From Streptomyces sp. NBC_01304 (GTDB taxonomy: Bacteria > Actinomycetota > Actinomycetes > Streptomycetales > Streptomycetaceae), in assembly GCF_035975855.1 (NCBI RefSeq), contig NZ_CP109055.1, forward strand, positions 2,728,001-2,792,000: a stretch of 64,000 nucleotides of DNA. Direction: 5' to 3'. Within the stretch, counting starts at the first letter, position 1. Each line of letters opens with the position of its first letter. Below, piece by piece: positions 1 through 9,783 of this stretch. Position numbers and translations under genes: made by a program. Under the pieces are notes generated by a model. The model made no database searches. It had not been told where the DNA came from and was given only the letters and a program-made list of their open reading frames with translations.

Positions 1-50
1 CGGCCCAACGGGCGACGATCGGAAGGAGGAAGCCTTGCAGAGTAAGTGGC

Positions 51-602
51 ATGACGATCACCGGAGTTCAGGCGAGCACGAGCAAGAGCACCACCACAAC
101 CGACCGCCCGGTCCCGCGCTGGGCCGAGCTCGTGGCCCACGCCATTCCCCTCCTCCTGCTCCCCCAGTGCCTGTGGCGCCTCCCGTTCGCGTTCGGGTTC
201 GAGATGGGGATGGAGGACATGGACATCGGGAGCCTGTGGATCTCCGTCCCGTACATATTCGGGCTGAGCCTGACCACAGAGGCCCTCGCCCTGCTCTGCT
301 TCGGCCTTGTGCGCCGCTGGGGCGTGATCGTGCCGGAATGGGTGCCGGTGCTTCGTGGACGCCGCATACCGCCGTACGTGGCGCTCGTGCCGGCGACCCT
401 GGGCGGCCTGGGAGCCACCCTCCTGTGGGGACCGTTCCTGCTGTCCGTACTGGGGGTGCCCGGTTTCGAGGGTCCGGGGCAGGCCCCGGGCGCCTGGCAG
501 CTGCTGTTCAACGTGTGCGTGCTCCCCGCCACGCTCTGGGGCCCCCTCGTGCTCGCCCTGACCGTGCAGTACTACCTCCGGCGCCGCCCCGTCCGGGCCT
601 GA
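51..602 (+). CDS. small multi-pass membrane protein of unknown function
   Basis: The 183-aa product has about four hydrophobic segments (roughly residues 26-46, 60-86, 107-134 and 148-174), a polar Thr/Ser-rich N-terminus and a basic C-terminal tail (RRRPVRA), as expected of an inner-membrane protein. No catalytic motif is recognisable and I do not recognise the family. ATG at 51 is the only in-frame start, but the good ribosome site (GGAAGGAGG at 21-29) lies about 21 bases upstream, an unusually long spacing. It converges with the carboligase gene across a shared hairpin terminator. Seen: hydrophobicity pattern. Inferred: membrane location. Function unknown. Confidence 0.6.
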   Translation: MTITGVQASTSKSTTTTDRPVPRWAELVAHAIPLLLLPQCLWRLPFAFGFEMGMEDMDIGSLWISVPYIFGLSLTTEALALLCFGLVRRWGVIVPEWVPVLRGRRIPPYVALVPATLGGLGATLLWGPFLLSVLGVPGFEGPGQAPGAWQLLFNVCVLPATLWGPLVLALTVQYYLRRRPVRA

Positions 603-620
603 ACCGTGCGGACATGACGA

Positions 621-654
621 AGGGCGGTCCACCCCCCTCCGGGTGGACCGCCCT
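621..654. terminator. bidirectional hairpin terminator between convergent genes
   Basis: A perfect 14-bp stem (621-634 with 641-654) encloses a 6-base loop, flanked by CT-rich sequence. It sits between the stop of the membrane-protein gene and the stop of gcl, where a shared terminator for convergent transcripts is expected. Confidence 0.75.
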
Positions 655-685
655 TCTACTCCGCTGTCAGCGCGGAAGCCTTACC

Positions 686-2479
<1,794 letters not shown>

Positions 2480-2540
2480 CGAGTACTCCTGCGTCGATCT
2501 GTCGGGCACTTTCGCGGAGGTCGCGCTGTCACCGGGTCCG

Positions 2541-2577
2541 TTTCCACGATGCGAAAGTAATGTTCTGCTATACGGAA
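2541..2577 (-). promoter_or_regulatory. two adjacent operator-like imperfect palindromes upstream of gcl
   Basis: TTTCCACGATGCGAAAG (2541-2557) and TTCTGCTATACGGAA (2563-2577) are both TTyC...GAA dyads with centres about 21 bp apart, two helical turns, and lie 60-100 bp upstream of the gcl start. The second resembles TTCCG-N5-CGGAA operators of IclR-family regulators, which commonly control glyoxylate/allantoin genes. No regulator gene is adjacent, so the assignment is inference. Confidence 0.4.
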
Positions 2578-2710
2578 GCAATGTAAGAGCAGGTCCGGCG
2601 AGGCGTCAAGGCCGTTCTGCTGAGCGGATCCGCACAATGCCTCCCGCAGGCGGCCGAACAGGTGGACCATGGAAGGGCACGGCGGCACGGCGGGGACGAG
2701 AGCGAGAAGC

Positions 2711-2743
2711 GATCGCGCAGAGATCGCGCAGAGATCGCGCAGA
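2711..2743. repeat. three tandem 11-bp repeats in a gene leader
   Basis: Three exact copies of GATCGCGCAGA (2711-2721, 2722-2732, 2733-2743) run directly into the GGGAGGG ribosome site of the following gene. The period of about one helical turn and the position suggest an operator or a slippage-prone leader. Confidence 0.9.
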
Positions 2744-2755
2744 GGGAGGGCGGGC

Positions 2756-3478
2756 ATGGGCGAGAGCGTTCCGATCCGCTGCCCGGCCTGCCGCCGCGAG
2801 CACGTCTACGCGCCGTCGTCCTACCCCTGCACCTGCGGTACGCCCGTCACGCCGCCCCTGCTGCGCGGCGCGGCCCCCGCCCTGATCACCCACCGGACCT
2901 GGGACGACGACTGGGTCACCGTGCGCTGCCCGGCCTGCGGACTGCACGCCCAGTGGCCGCATCCGGAGCTCGGCTGCGGCTGTGGGGCGGTGCTGCGGAT
3001 ACCGGTGCGGTCGGTCGCCGTCGACCCGCCCGGGTTCCGGGGCGAGGGCCCGGTGCCGCCCGCGCACATACCGCTGCCGCGGACCGCTTCGACGCCCCGG
3101 CCCGTGTTCCACCCGGTCACGATCCGCACGGCTCGCGACGCGGTGACCGCGGCCGCGCTCTATCTGAAGTGGCTCGGCTTCAGTGACGTACGACGCACCG
3201 AACAGCGTCCGGCTTCGGGCATCGGGCTGCACGCGCCGGGCCTGGTGGCACAGGTCGAGCCGTCGACGCGGCCGGTGTCGGTGCGGGACGTGGAGTGCCT
3301 GTGGCTGAACGGGCTGGGCTCGTCGGCGGTCGGGGTCTGCTTTTCCCTGGCCGGGTATACGGATGAGGCTCGGCGGCGGGCCGACTCGCTTGCTGTGCCC
3401 CTGTTCGTCCTCGACCTGACGGGCACGCCCCAGCCCGTGAACAGTCCTGCGGACGAGCTGGTGACCGCTGGGGCGTAG
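2756..3478 (+). CDS. double zinc-ribbon protein with a degenerate Mrr/PD-(D/E)XK-like domain
   Basis: The 240-aa product begins with two similar zinc-ribbon knuckles: Cys9, Cys12, Cys25, Cys27 and Cys58, Cys61, Cys74, Cys76 (CxxC...CxC each). From about residue 118 the pattern (AALYLKWLGF, GLVAQVE, CFSLAGYT, LFVLDLTG, a closing P-N-x-A) resembles Mrr-like restriction-endonuclease folds found in Streptomyces proteins. The acidic residue expected in 'D-G-I-D' reads GIGL, and the Lys of '(E/Q)xK' is missing (QVEPS), so nuclease activity is doubtful. The start at 2756 follows GGGAGGG; an upstream in-frame ATG at 2669 would translate the 11-bp repeats. The fold assignment is by eye. Confidence 0.72.
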   Translation: MGESVPIRCPACRREHVYAPSSYPCTCGTPVTPPLLRGAAPALITHRTWDDDWVTVRCPACGLHAQWPHPELGCGCGAVLRIPVRSVAVDPPGFRGEGPVPPAHIPLPRTASTPRPVFHPVTIRTARDAVTAAALYLKWLGFSDVRRTEQRPASGIGLHAPGLVAQVEPSTRPVSVRDVECLWLNGLGSSAVGVCFSLAGYTDEARRRADSLAVPLFVLDLTGTPQPVNSPADELVTAGA

Positions 3479-3532
3479 GGATTTCCTCCCCGCCCCGCCC
3501 CTTCCCGTAAGGCTGCCGCCGGCTTCAAAGAC

Positions 3533-3597
3533 TGTCCTCAAACGCCGGACGGGCTGATTCATCAGAGATGAATCAGCCCGTCCGGCGTTTGAGGACA
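3533..3597. terminator. 31-bp perfect hairpin, Streptomyces-type intergenic repeat
   Basis: Arms 3533-3563 and 3567-3597 are perfect reverse complements with a 3-base loop. A second, outer pair of arms (about 3484-3507 with 3639-3661, rich in CCCCGCCCC/GGGGCGGGG) encloses it, so the whole 3484-3663 interval can form a nested cruciform. The core (CGCCGGACGGGCTGATT) is a motif I recall as recurrent between Streptomyces genes. It probably ends the transcript arriving from the left; the outer right arm runs into the leader of the next gene. Confidence 0.8.
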
Positions 3598-3677
3598 AAG
3601 GGGGTCTGGGGGCGCAGCCCCCAGCCTCCGGAGGATTTCGGGAAGGGGCGGGGCGGGGAGAAAGAGATACTCATCCC

Positions 3678-4187
3678 ATGCGCATCCGTCTCGCCACCCC
3701 GGACGAACTCCCGCTCCTCCAAGCCGTCGAGCGCGCCGCGGGCGAGCCGTTCCGGGCCGTCGGCATGGTGGAGATCGCGGACGACGAGCCGCCCGAGCTG
3801 GGGGTGCTCGATACGTTCCGGCGTGCGGGGCGGGCCTGGGTCGTCGAGGAGAACGCGGGCGTCGTGGCCTATCTGGTCGCCGAACCGGTGGACGGGAGCC
3901 TCCACATCGAGCAGGTCTCCGTCCACCCGGACGCCGCCCGCCGGGGCGTGGGGCGCGCCCTGATCGCGTACGCGCAGGAGTACGCGAACGAGCACGGCCT
4001 GGACGCCCTCACGCTGACCACCTTCACCGAGGTGCCGTGGAACGCGCCCTACTACGAGCGCCTCGGGTTCACGGTGCTCGGCGAGGCCGAACTCACCCCG
4101 GGGCTGCGGAAGGTCCGCGCCCACGAGGGCGAGCTCGGCCTGGACCGGTGGCCACGCGTGTGCATGCGTAAGCCACTGACCGACTGA
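3678..4187 (+). CDS. GNAT-family N-acetyltransferase
   Basis: The 169-aa protein has the GNAT acetyl-CoA site: beta-strand IEQVSVHP followed by the pyrophosphate loop RRGVGRAL (about residues 90-97), and a late YYERLGF segment typical of motif B. The substrate cannot be read from sequence. The start ATG at 3678 has only a loose GGGGAGAAAGAG ribosome-like stretch, which lies in the outer arm of the upstream nested hairpin. It converges with the ECF sigma gene, 10 bases away. Family assignment is firm, function open. Confidence 0.85.
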   Translation: MRIRLATPDELPLLQAVERAAGEPFRAVGMVEIADDEPPELGVLDTFRRAGRAWVVEENAGVVAYLVAEPVDGSLHIEQVSVHPDAARRGVGRALIAYAQEYANEHGLDALTLTTFTEVPWNAPYYERLGFTVLGEAELTPGLRKVRAHEGELGLDRWPRVCMRKPLTD

Positions 4188-4197
4188 AGCCCGGGCT

Positions 4198-5097
4198 TCA
4201 GCGGCTCAGCAACTCCGCGGGCTCCCCTGCGAGGTGCGTCATCTTCTCGGGGTTGCGCAGGAGGTAGAGGCCGGTGACGGCGCCTTCGTCCATGCGCAGC
4301 GACACGACGGTGTCGATCTCCCCGTCCAGGCGGATGATCAGCGCCGGGCTGCCATTGACCTGGGCGTGCTCCATCTCCGCCTTGCCCATGGCCAGGGCGA
4401 CCTTCTTCGCGGCCAGGAAACGGCCCACCTTGTCGGCCCCCACGAGCGGCCTGGTCGCGGCCCGCCTGATGCCGCCGCCGTCGGCCAGGTAGACGACGTC
4501 CGGCGCGAGGATGTCGAGCAGGCCCTGTACGTCGCCCGTCGTGACCGCCCGCTGGAAGGCCTCGAGCGCGGCCCGGCTCTCGGCCGCGGTGGTGTCACCG
4601 CGCGGCCGGCGGGCCGCGACGTGGGACCGCGCCCGGTGGGCGATCTGCCGTACGGTCGCGGGCTTCTTCTCGACGGCGTCGGCGATCTCGTCATAGCCGA
4701 AGTCGAAGACCTCGCGCAGCACGAACACCGCCCGCTCGACCGGCGGAAGCGTCTCCAGGACGAGCAGCATCGCCGTCGAGACGCTGTCGGCGAGCTCGAC
4801 GTCCTCGGCCACGTCGGGCGCGGTGAGCAGCGGTTCGGGCAGCCAGGGACCGACGTACGACTCCTTGCGCCGGCTGAGCGTACGCATCCGGTTGAGCGCC
4901 TGCCGGGTGGCGATCCGCACCAGGTAGGCGCGATGGTCCCGCACCGTCTCCAGGTCGACGTCCGCCCAGCGCAGCCAGGTCTCCTGGACGGCGTCCTCCG
5001 CGTCCGCGGCCGAGCCGAGCATCTCGTAGGCGACGGTGAAGAGCAGATTGCGGTGGGCGACGAACGCCTCGGTGGCGATCGGGTTCGGGCTGGCCAT
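4198..5097 (-). CDS. ECF41-group RNA polymerase sigma factor with SnoaL-like C-terminal domain
   Basis: 299 aa. Sigma region 2 lies at about residues 10-75 (AEDAVQETWLRW), the linker WLPEPL at 85-90, and region 4 at about 110-165 (PPVERAVFVLREVFDFGYDEIA). A fused SnoaL/NTF2-like domain follows, with DGGG at 206-209 and NPEKM at 282-286, corresponding to the DGGGK and NPDKL signatures of ECF41 sigma factors. In that group the C-terminal domain, not a separate anti-sigma factor, controls activity. ATG 5097 is chosen because AAGGAG precedes it. It is divergent from a FAD oxidoreductase, a class of partner common for ECF41 genes, and that gene carries a matching promoter. Confidence 0.92.
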   Translation of the reverse strand: MASPNPIATEAFVAHRNLLFTVAYEMLGSAADAEDAVQETWLRWADVDLETVRDHRAYLVRIATRQALNRMRTLSRRKESYVGPWLPEPLLTAPDVAEDVELADSVSTAMLLVLETLPPVERAVFVLREVFDFGYDEIADAVEKKPATVRQIAHRARSHVAARRPRGDTTAAESRAALEAFQRAVTTGDVQGLLDILAPDVVYLADGGGIRRAATRPLVGADKVGRFLAAKKVALAMGKAEMEHAQVNGSPALIIRLDGEIDTVVSLRMDEGAVTGLYLLRNPEKMTHLAGEPAELLSR

Positions 5098-5192
5098 GGG
5101 CGGCTCCTTCTTCGACCTCGGATTTTGGATCTTGGGCATCGGCCCTGTCACGTCACCGGCCATCCCGAGTGACCCGCATCACAAGAACCCGC

Positions 5193-5219
5193 TGTCACAG
5201 GGGCCGCGGCACCGGTGTC
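5193..5219 (+). promoter_or_regulatory. ECF41-type promoter of the oxidoreductase gene
   Basis: TGTCACA (5193-5199), 16 bases, then TGTC (5216-5219). The published ECF41 consensus is TGTCACA at -35 and CGTC at -10; only one base differs. It lies about 100 bp upstream of the oxidoreductase start and faces it. Confidence 0.55.
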
Positions 5220-5232
5220 TTGTGTGCAGCCA

Positions 5233-5280
5233 AGTGCTTCACCCACTGCTTCACCGACTGCTTAACCAACTGCTTCACCC
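5233..5280. repeat. four tandem 12-bp repeats in a 5' leader
   Basis: Four copies of a 12-bp unit (consensus ACTGCTTCACCC, with 1-3 changes) at 5233-5244, 5245-5256, 5257-5268 and 5269-5280, with a degenerate fifth unit following. They lie between the ECF41-like promoter and the oxidoreductase start, so they should be transcribed as leader RNA. Confidence 0.85.
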
Positions 5281-5316
5281 ACTGAGCAACACCAACCACT
5301 CTGCCAGGAGGCCGAG

Positions 5317-6390
5317 ATGAAGGTCGTAGTGATAGGCGCCGGATACGCGGGCACGACCGCGGCGAACGGTCTCGCCAAGAAAATGACGGGCGCCGAGATC
5401 ACCGTCATCAACCCGCGAGCCGACTTCGTGGAGCGCGTGCGGCTGCACCAGCAGGTGGCAGGGACCGCCGTCGCCGCGACGCCCCTCACCGGGATGCTGG
5501 GCAAGGGGATCACCGCACGGGTCGCCACCGTCGACAAGATCGGCGACGGCACCGTCGTCCTCGACGACGGCGAGAGCATCGACTTCGACTACGCCTTTCT
5601 CGCCGTGGGCAGCACGGTGCGGCCGCTGCCGGGCACCGTCCCGATCGGCACCTGGGAAGGCGCCGAGGAGGCCCGCGAGGCGCTTGCCGCGCTTCCCGCC
5701 GGCTCCACCGTGACGGTCGTCGGGGGCGGCGCGACGGGCATCGAGACGGCCTCCGAGGTGGCCGAGGCCCGGTCAGACCTCAAGGTGCGGATCGTCGGGT
5801 CGTCGGTGGCCGAGAGCTACTCCGGTACGGCACGGCAGCTCGTCCGCACCGGCCTTGAGCGCCTGGGCGTAGACATCGTGGACGACGGTGTCGCCGAAGT
5901 GACCGCGGGCAGCGGCCGGTTCGACGGCGCTGTCCGCCTCCGCTCGGGTGCGGAGCTCGCCTCCGACCTGACGCTGTGGGCGATCGTCGGGGGCGTGCCC
6001 GACCTCGCGGCGCGCAGCGGCCTCGACGTCGACGCCGAGGGTCTGGCGATCGTGGACGCGTCCCTGCGCAGCGTCTCCGACGAGCGGATCTTCGTGATCG
6101 GCGACTGCGCGGCCATCCCCGGCGCCCGGATGTCCTGCCAGAGCGCCGGACCGCAGGGCTCACACGCGGTCGGGGCCCTGGTGCGGCTGGCCAAGGGCGA
6201 GGCGCCCGAGTCGTACACCCCGAAGTACGCGGCCCGGTGCGTCAGCCTCGGCCGCAAGAACGCGGTGGCCCAGTTCACGCACGGCGACGACTCCCTCAAG
6301 GACTCCAAGGTCAGCGGGCGGGTGCTCGGGGCCGGCTTCAAGGGGCTCACGCTGATCGGCGCGAAGTTCAGCGCCCGCAAGGGGATGTGA
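5317..6390 (+). CDS. FAD-dependent NAD(P)H oxidoreductase (NDH-2/AIF-like)
   Basis: The 357-aa protein has an N-terminal FAD dinucleotide fold (VVVIGAGYAGTTAA, residues 3-16), a second nucleotide fold for NAD(P)H (VTVVGGGATGIE, about 130-141) and the late FAD-binding motif FVIGDCAA (about 265-272). This is the two-Rossmann layout of type II NADH dehydrogenase/AIF-like oxidoreductases; the short C-terminus has no obvious membrane anchor. The likely role is NAD(P)H oxidation to a quinone or small acceptor. The start ATG 5317 follows CAGGAGG. It is transcribed away from the ECF41 sigma gene, which probably controls it. Confidence 0.85.
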   Translation: MKVVVIGAGYAGTTAANGLAKKMTGAEITVINPRADFVERVRLHQQVAGTAVAATPLTGMLGKGITARVATVDKIGDGTVVLDDGESIDFDYAFLAVGSTVRPLPGTVPIGTWEGAEEAREALAALPAGSTVTVVGGGATGIETASEVAEARSDLKVRIVGSSVAESYSGTARQLVRTGLERLGVDIVDDGVAEVTAGSGRFDGAVRLRSGAELASDLTLWAIVGGVPDLAARSGLDVDAEGLAIVDASLRSVSDERIFVIGDCAAIPGARMSCQSAGPQGSHAVGALVRLAKGEAPESYTPKYAARCVSLGRKNAVAQFTHGDDSLKDSKVSGRVLGAGFKGLTLIGAKFSARKGM

Positions 6391-6413
6391 GGCGGGGCGG
6401 CCGCCCTGCCGGG

Positions 6414-6808
6414 TCAGTCCTGGGTCGCGTGGCGCACACAAAGGGCCGTGGCCCACTGCTCCCTCGACTCGATCTTGCGGACCTTGCCGCTGACCGTCAC
6501 GGGGAACGACTCCGGTATCCGCAGCTCGCTCGGGATCTCGTAATGGGCGAGCTGCTCACGGCAGTACTCCCGCAACTCCCCCAGCGTCAGCCGTTGCTTC
6601 GGGTCACGCGGGATGACGCAGGATGACGCAGGCCAGGACCTGTTCCCCGTACCGCTCGTGCGGGACGCCGACCACCCGCCCCGACTCCACGTCGACCGGC
6701 GCGTCCCGCTCCGGCCACGCGGCGACCGCCCGGTCCGGGTTGGCCCCGATGGTGTCCCCGAGGAGTGGGTCGGAGCCGGTCCCGTGCGCGTACGAGAGGT
6801 CGGGGCAT
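6414..6808 (-). pseudogene. remnant of an acyl-CoA synthetase gene: internal deletion plus two frameshifts
   Basis: Read on the - strand, the end translates to a typical AMP-ligase C-terminus (HYEIPSEL ... FPVTVSGKVRK) with stop at 6414-6416. The beginning reads LSYAHGTGSDPLLGDTIGAN, a typical ligase N-terminus. Between them some 400 codons are missing: the N-terminal part runs straight into GRVVGVPHERYGEQVLA. An exact 10-bp tandem duplication (GGATGACGCA at 6611-6620 and 6621-6630) shifts the frame, and CCCC instead of CCC after the ATG (6806-6808) shifts it again. It lies two bases below the stop of an intact ligase, so it was probably the second gene of an operon. Not functional. Confidence 0.85.
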
Positions 6809-6810
6809 GG

Positions 6811-8352
6811 TCAGTTGACCTCCCGGCCCAGACCCGCCCAGTACGGCTCCCGCAGCTTGAACTTCTGGATCTTGCCGGTGGCGGTACGCGGGATCGCGTC
6901 CCGGAACTCGACCGACGTGGGCGCCTTGTAGCCCGCCATCCGCTCCTTGCAGTGCGCGATGATGTCGGCCTCCTCGACCGAGGCGCCCTCCGCGCGGACG
7001 ACGAGGGCCTTGATGGTCTCGCCCCACTTCTCGTGCGGTACGCCGATGACCGCGACCTCGGCGACCGCGGGGTGGCTGAAGATCGTGTCCTCCACCTCGA
7101 TGGACGAGACGTTCTCGCCGCCGGTGATGATCACGTCCTTCTTCCGGTCGGAGATGGTGAGATGGCCGTCGTCCTCGTCGAGCGTGCCGCCGTCGCCGGT
7201 GTGGAACCAGCCGCCCTCCAGGGCGGCGTGGGTCTCCTCGGGCTTGTCCCAGTAGCCCTCGAGCACGACGTTCGAGCGGGCCAGGACCTCGCCGCCGTCG
7301 GAGACCTTGAGCTTCACGCCGAGCGCGGGCAGGCCGGCCCGGGAGAGCTTGCGGGCGCGCTCCTCGGCGGGCAGGGCGGCGTCGGCGGGGCTGGTGCGGT
7401 TGAAGGTGAGCAGGGGCGAGGTCTCGGTGAGGCCGTAGATCTGCAGGAACTCCCAGCCCAGTTCCTCGTCGATGCGCTGGATGGTCTTGGTCGGCGGCGG
7501 GGCCCCGGCGCAGACGAGGCGCACGCGGTCGCGGCCGGGGATCTCGCCGTCCCAGGTCGCGGCGGCGTCGAGGACCGCGTTCCACACGGCGGGCGCGCCG
7601 CACATCAGGGTGACGCCGTGCCGCTCGACGCGGCGCAGGATCTCGGTGCCGTCGACCTTGCGCAGGACGATCTGCGGTACGCCGAGTCCGGCCATGACGT
7701 AGGGCATGCCCCAGCCGTTGCAGTGGAACATCGGGAGCGTGTGCATATAGACGTCGCGCTCCCAGGCGCGGGTGTGCAGGCCGAGGGTCAGGCCGTTGAC
7801 CCAGATGTTGCGGTGGGTGAGCTGGACGCCCTTGGGGCGTGCGGTGGTGCCGGAGGTGTAGTTGATGGTGGCGGTGGCGTCCTCGTCCGGATGTGACCAG
7901 GGGCGGGGCTCGACGCCGAAGCGCATCAGCTCGGTCTCGGTCTGCTCGCCGAGCACGAAGCGGTGGCGGGCCTTGACGCCGGACAGGGGTGCGTCCAGTT
8001 CGGGGTCGACGAGCAACACCGTGGCGCCGGACTGCTGGACGACGTACTCGATCTCCTCGGGCTTGAGCCGGAAGTTGACCGGCACGCAGACGCGGCCGCT
8101 CATCGGGACCGCGAAGAGCAGTTCGAGCATGCGGGTGGAGTTGTGGCTGACGACCGCGATCCGCTCGCCCTCGCCGATCCCGAGCGCGTCGAACCCGGCC
8201 TGCCAGGCCCGGATCCGCTCAGCGAGGCGGCCGTACGCCAGGTCGGGTACGGGCGGGCCGGGCTGGTCCGGCTCGTCGACGACACCGAGGCCGGAGGCGA
8301 AGCCGAGCTCGGCCCGGTCGAGGAAGTCCGTGATGGTCATCGGTACCCGCAT
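6811..8352 (-). CDS. AMP-dependent acyl-CoA synthetase
   Basis: The 513-aa member of the ANL superfamily activates a carboxylic acid as acyl-AMP and then thioesterifies it to CoA. Motifs: P-loop-like YTSGTTARPKG (165-175), IYGLTETSP (A5 region), FHTGDGG, the hinge DRKKDVIITGGENV and the late catalytic Lys in TGKIQKF near residue 497. All core motifs are intact. The start ATG 8352 follows GGGAGA; a second ATG four codons later is possible. Substrate is unknown; short or medium aliphatic acids are common for this subgroup. A decayed second ligase follows in the same orientation. Confidence 0.9.
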   Translation of the reverse strand: MRVPMTITDFLDRAELGFASGLGVVDEPDQPGPPVPDLAYGRLAERIRAWQAGFDALGIGEGERIAVVSHNSTRMLELLFAVPMSGRVCVPVNFRLKPEEIEYVVQQSGATVLLVDPELDAPLSGVKARHRFVLGEQTETELMRFGVEPRPWSHPDEDATATINYTSGTTARPKGVQLTHRNIWVNGLTLGLHTRAWERDVYMHTLPMFHCNGWGMPYVMAGLGVPQIVLRKVDGTEILRRVERHGVTLMCGAPAVWNAVLDAAATWDGEIPGRDRVRLVCAGAPPPTKTIQRIDEELGWEFLQIYGLTETSPLLTFNRTSPADAALPAEERARKLSRAGLPALGVKLKVSDGGEVLARSNVVLEGYWDKPEETHAALEGGWFHTGDGGTLDEDDGHLTISDRKKDVIITGGENVSSIEVEDTIFSHPAVAEVAVIGVPHEKWGETIKALVVRAEGASVEEADIIAHCKERMAGYKAPTSVEFRDAIPRTATGKIQKFKLREPYWAGLGREVN

Positions 8353-8549
8353 TGCGCTGTCTCCCGTGTTCGTGTGTCCGGAACAACTCGACTGCCTCGG
8401 CTGGGAAGATTGGAACCCGACGGCCGCGAACCGTCAACGGTCCGGGGAGCAGGCCGAATACGCCTCCCTGCGCCTCCATTGACCGCTGTCATCCCGCGTT
8501 CATGTCACCACTCGCACAACTGGCTAGACTGCGCACTCTTGTTCACATG

Positions 8550-8614
8550 ATCGCGTCACACCAGAACCTGCATCGCGTCACACCAGAACCTGCATCGCGT
8601 CACACCAGAACCTG
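8550..8614. repeat. three tandem 22-bp repeats upstream of the osmolyte transporter
   Basis: Units 8550-8571, 8572-8593 and 8594-8614 (consensus begins ATCGCGTCACACCAGAACC), the first two identical and the third differing only at its last bases. The 22-bp period (two helical turns) and the position 30 bp before the first transporter gene suggest a regulatory array. The rest of the 290-bp gap (8353-8643) holds no other clear structure. Confidence 0.95.
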
Positions 8615-8643
8615 TACAGAGCCTGCCCGAAGGGTTTGGACGC

Positions 8644-9783
8644 TTGATAGTCATCGAAGACGCCAGCAAGCGATACGCCGACGGCACGGTGGCCGTCGAT
8701 CGCCTGTCTCTTGAAATACCGGACCACTCCATCACCGTGCTCGTCGGACCCTCGGGGTGCGGCAAGACCACCACCCTGCGCATGATCAACCGGATGGTGG
8801 AGCCCAGCAGCGGCACCATCCGGGTGGGCGGCGAGGACATCCGCAGCAAACCGGTCAACGCCCTGCGCCGGTCGATGGGTTACGTCATCCAGAACGCGGG
8901 GCTCTTCCAGCACCGCACCGTCCTCGACAACATCGCCACCGTGCCGCGCCTGCTCGGCGTGCCCAAGCAGAAGGCCCGGGCGCGGGCCGCCGAGCTGATG
9001 GAACGGGTGGGCCTGGACACGGAGATGGCCAAGCGCTACCCGTACCAGCTCTCCGGCGGCCAGCAGCAGCGCGTCGGGGTGGCCCGCGCGCTCGCCTCGG
9101 ACCCGCCGATCCTGCTGATGGACGAGCCGTTCTCGGCGGTCGACCCGGTGGTGCGGCGCGGACTGCAGGAGGAACTTCTGCGCATCCAGGGCGAATTGGG
9201 CAAGGCGATCGTGTTCGTCACCCATGACATGGACGAGGCCATCACCATCGGCGACCGCATCGCCGTGCTGCGCACCGGGGGCAGGCTCGCCCAGTTCGCC
9301 GCCCCGGACGAGCTGCTCGCGGCGCCGGCGGACCCCTTCGTGGAGGAGTTCCTGGGCGGCGACCGGGGCATCCGCTCGCTGTCCTTCCTGTCCACGGGCG
9401 ACCTGGAGCTCGACCGCTCCCATGTCTTCCCGCTCGGCACGGACTGGTCCGCCCTCGCCAAGACGCCCGCGCAGGTCCTGGTCACCGACGCGGCCGGCAA
9501 GCCGCTGGGCTGGGCGGACCTGCCCAACTGGAATGGCGACGTACAGACGTTGCTGCCGTACGGCCAGGCCTTCGTGGTGGGCCGCGACTCGCTGCGGGTC
9601 GCGCTCGACCACGCGGTGCTCTCGCCCACCGGGCGGGCCGTCGGCGTGGACCGGGCGGGCGTGGTGCTCGGGGTCGCCGGGCAGGAGACGGTCGCGGCGG
9701 CGATCCGCGCGGCCTCACAGCGGCGAGCCACTGAGTCCGCGGCGTCCGCCCAGGCGTCATCGGTCATCAAGGCCGCCCGATGA
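8644..9783 (+). CDS. opuCA: osmolyte (betaine/choline/carnitine-type) ABC transporter ATPase, OpuCA-like
   Basis: The 379-aa ATPase has Walker A GPSGCGKT (35-42), signature LSGGQQQR, Walker B LLMDEPFSAVD and the switch H in FVTHDMDEA. A C-terminal region of about 110 aa (VTDAAGKPLGWADLP ...) sits where OpuCA/ProV proteins carry CBS domains, which sense ionic strength. It is the first gene of a three-gene + strand operon and overlaps the next gene by four bases. The start is TTG 8644 with GAAGGG nine bases upstream; no better in-frame start exists. The 22-bp repeat array lies just before it. The role as osmoprotectant importer follows from the gene set. Confidence 0.9.
   Translation: MIVIEDASKRYADGTVAVDRLSLEIPDHSITVLVGPSGCGKTTTLRMINRMVEPSSGTIRVGGEDIRSKPVNALRRSMGYVIQNAGLFQHRTVLDNIATVPRLLGVPKQKARARAAELMERVGLDTEMAKRYPYQLSGGQQQRVGVARALASDPPILLMDEPFSAVDPVVRRGLQEELLRIQGELGKAIVFVTHDMDEAITIGDRIAVLRTGGRLAQFAAPDELLAAPADPFVEEFLGGDRGIRSLSFLSTGDLELDRSHVFPLGTDWSALAKTPAQVLVTDAAGKPLGWADLPNWNGDVQTLLPYGQAFVVGRDSLRVALDHAVLSPTGRAVGVDRAGVVLGVAGQETVAAAIRAASQRRATESAASAQASSVIKAAR

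Noticed and set aside
6811..8352. Acyl-CoA ligase as starter-unit supplier for the PKS
   Set aside because: It is over 16 kb from the cluster, and the PKS has a KSQ loading module that makes its own acetyl starter from malonyl.
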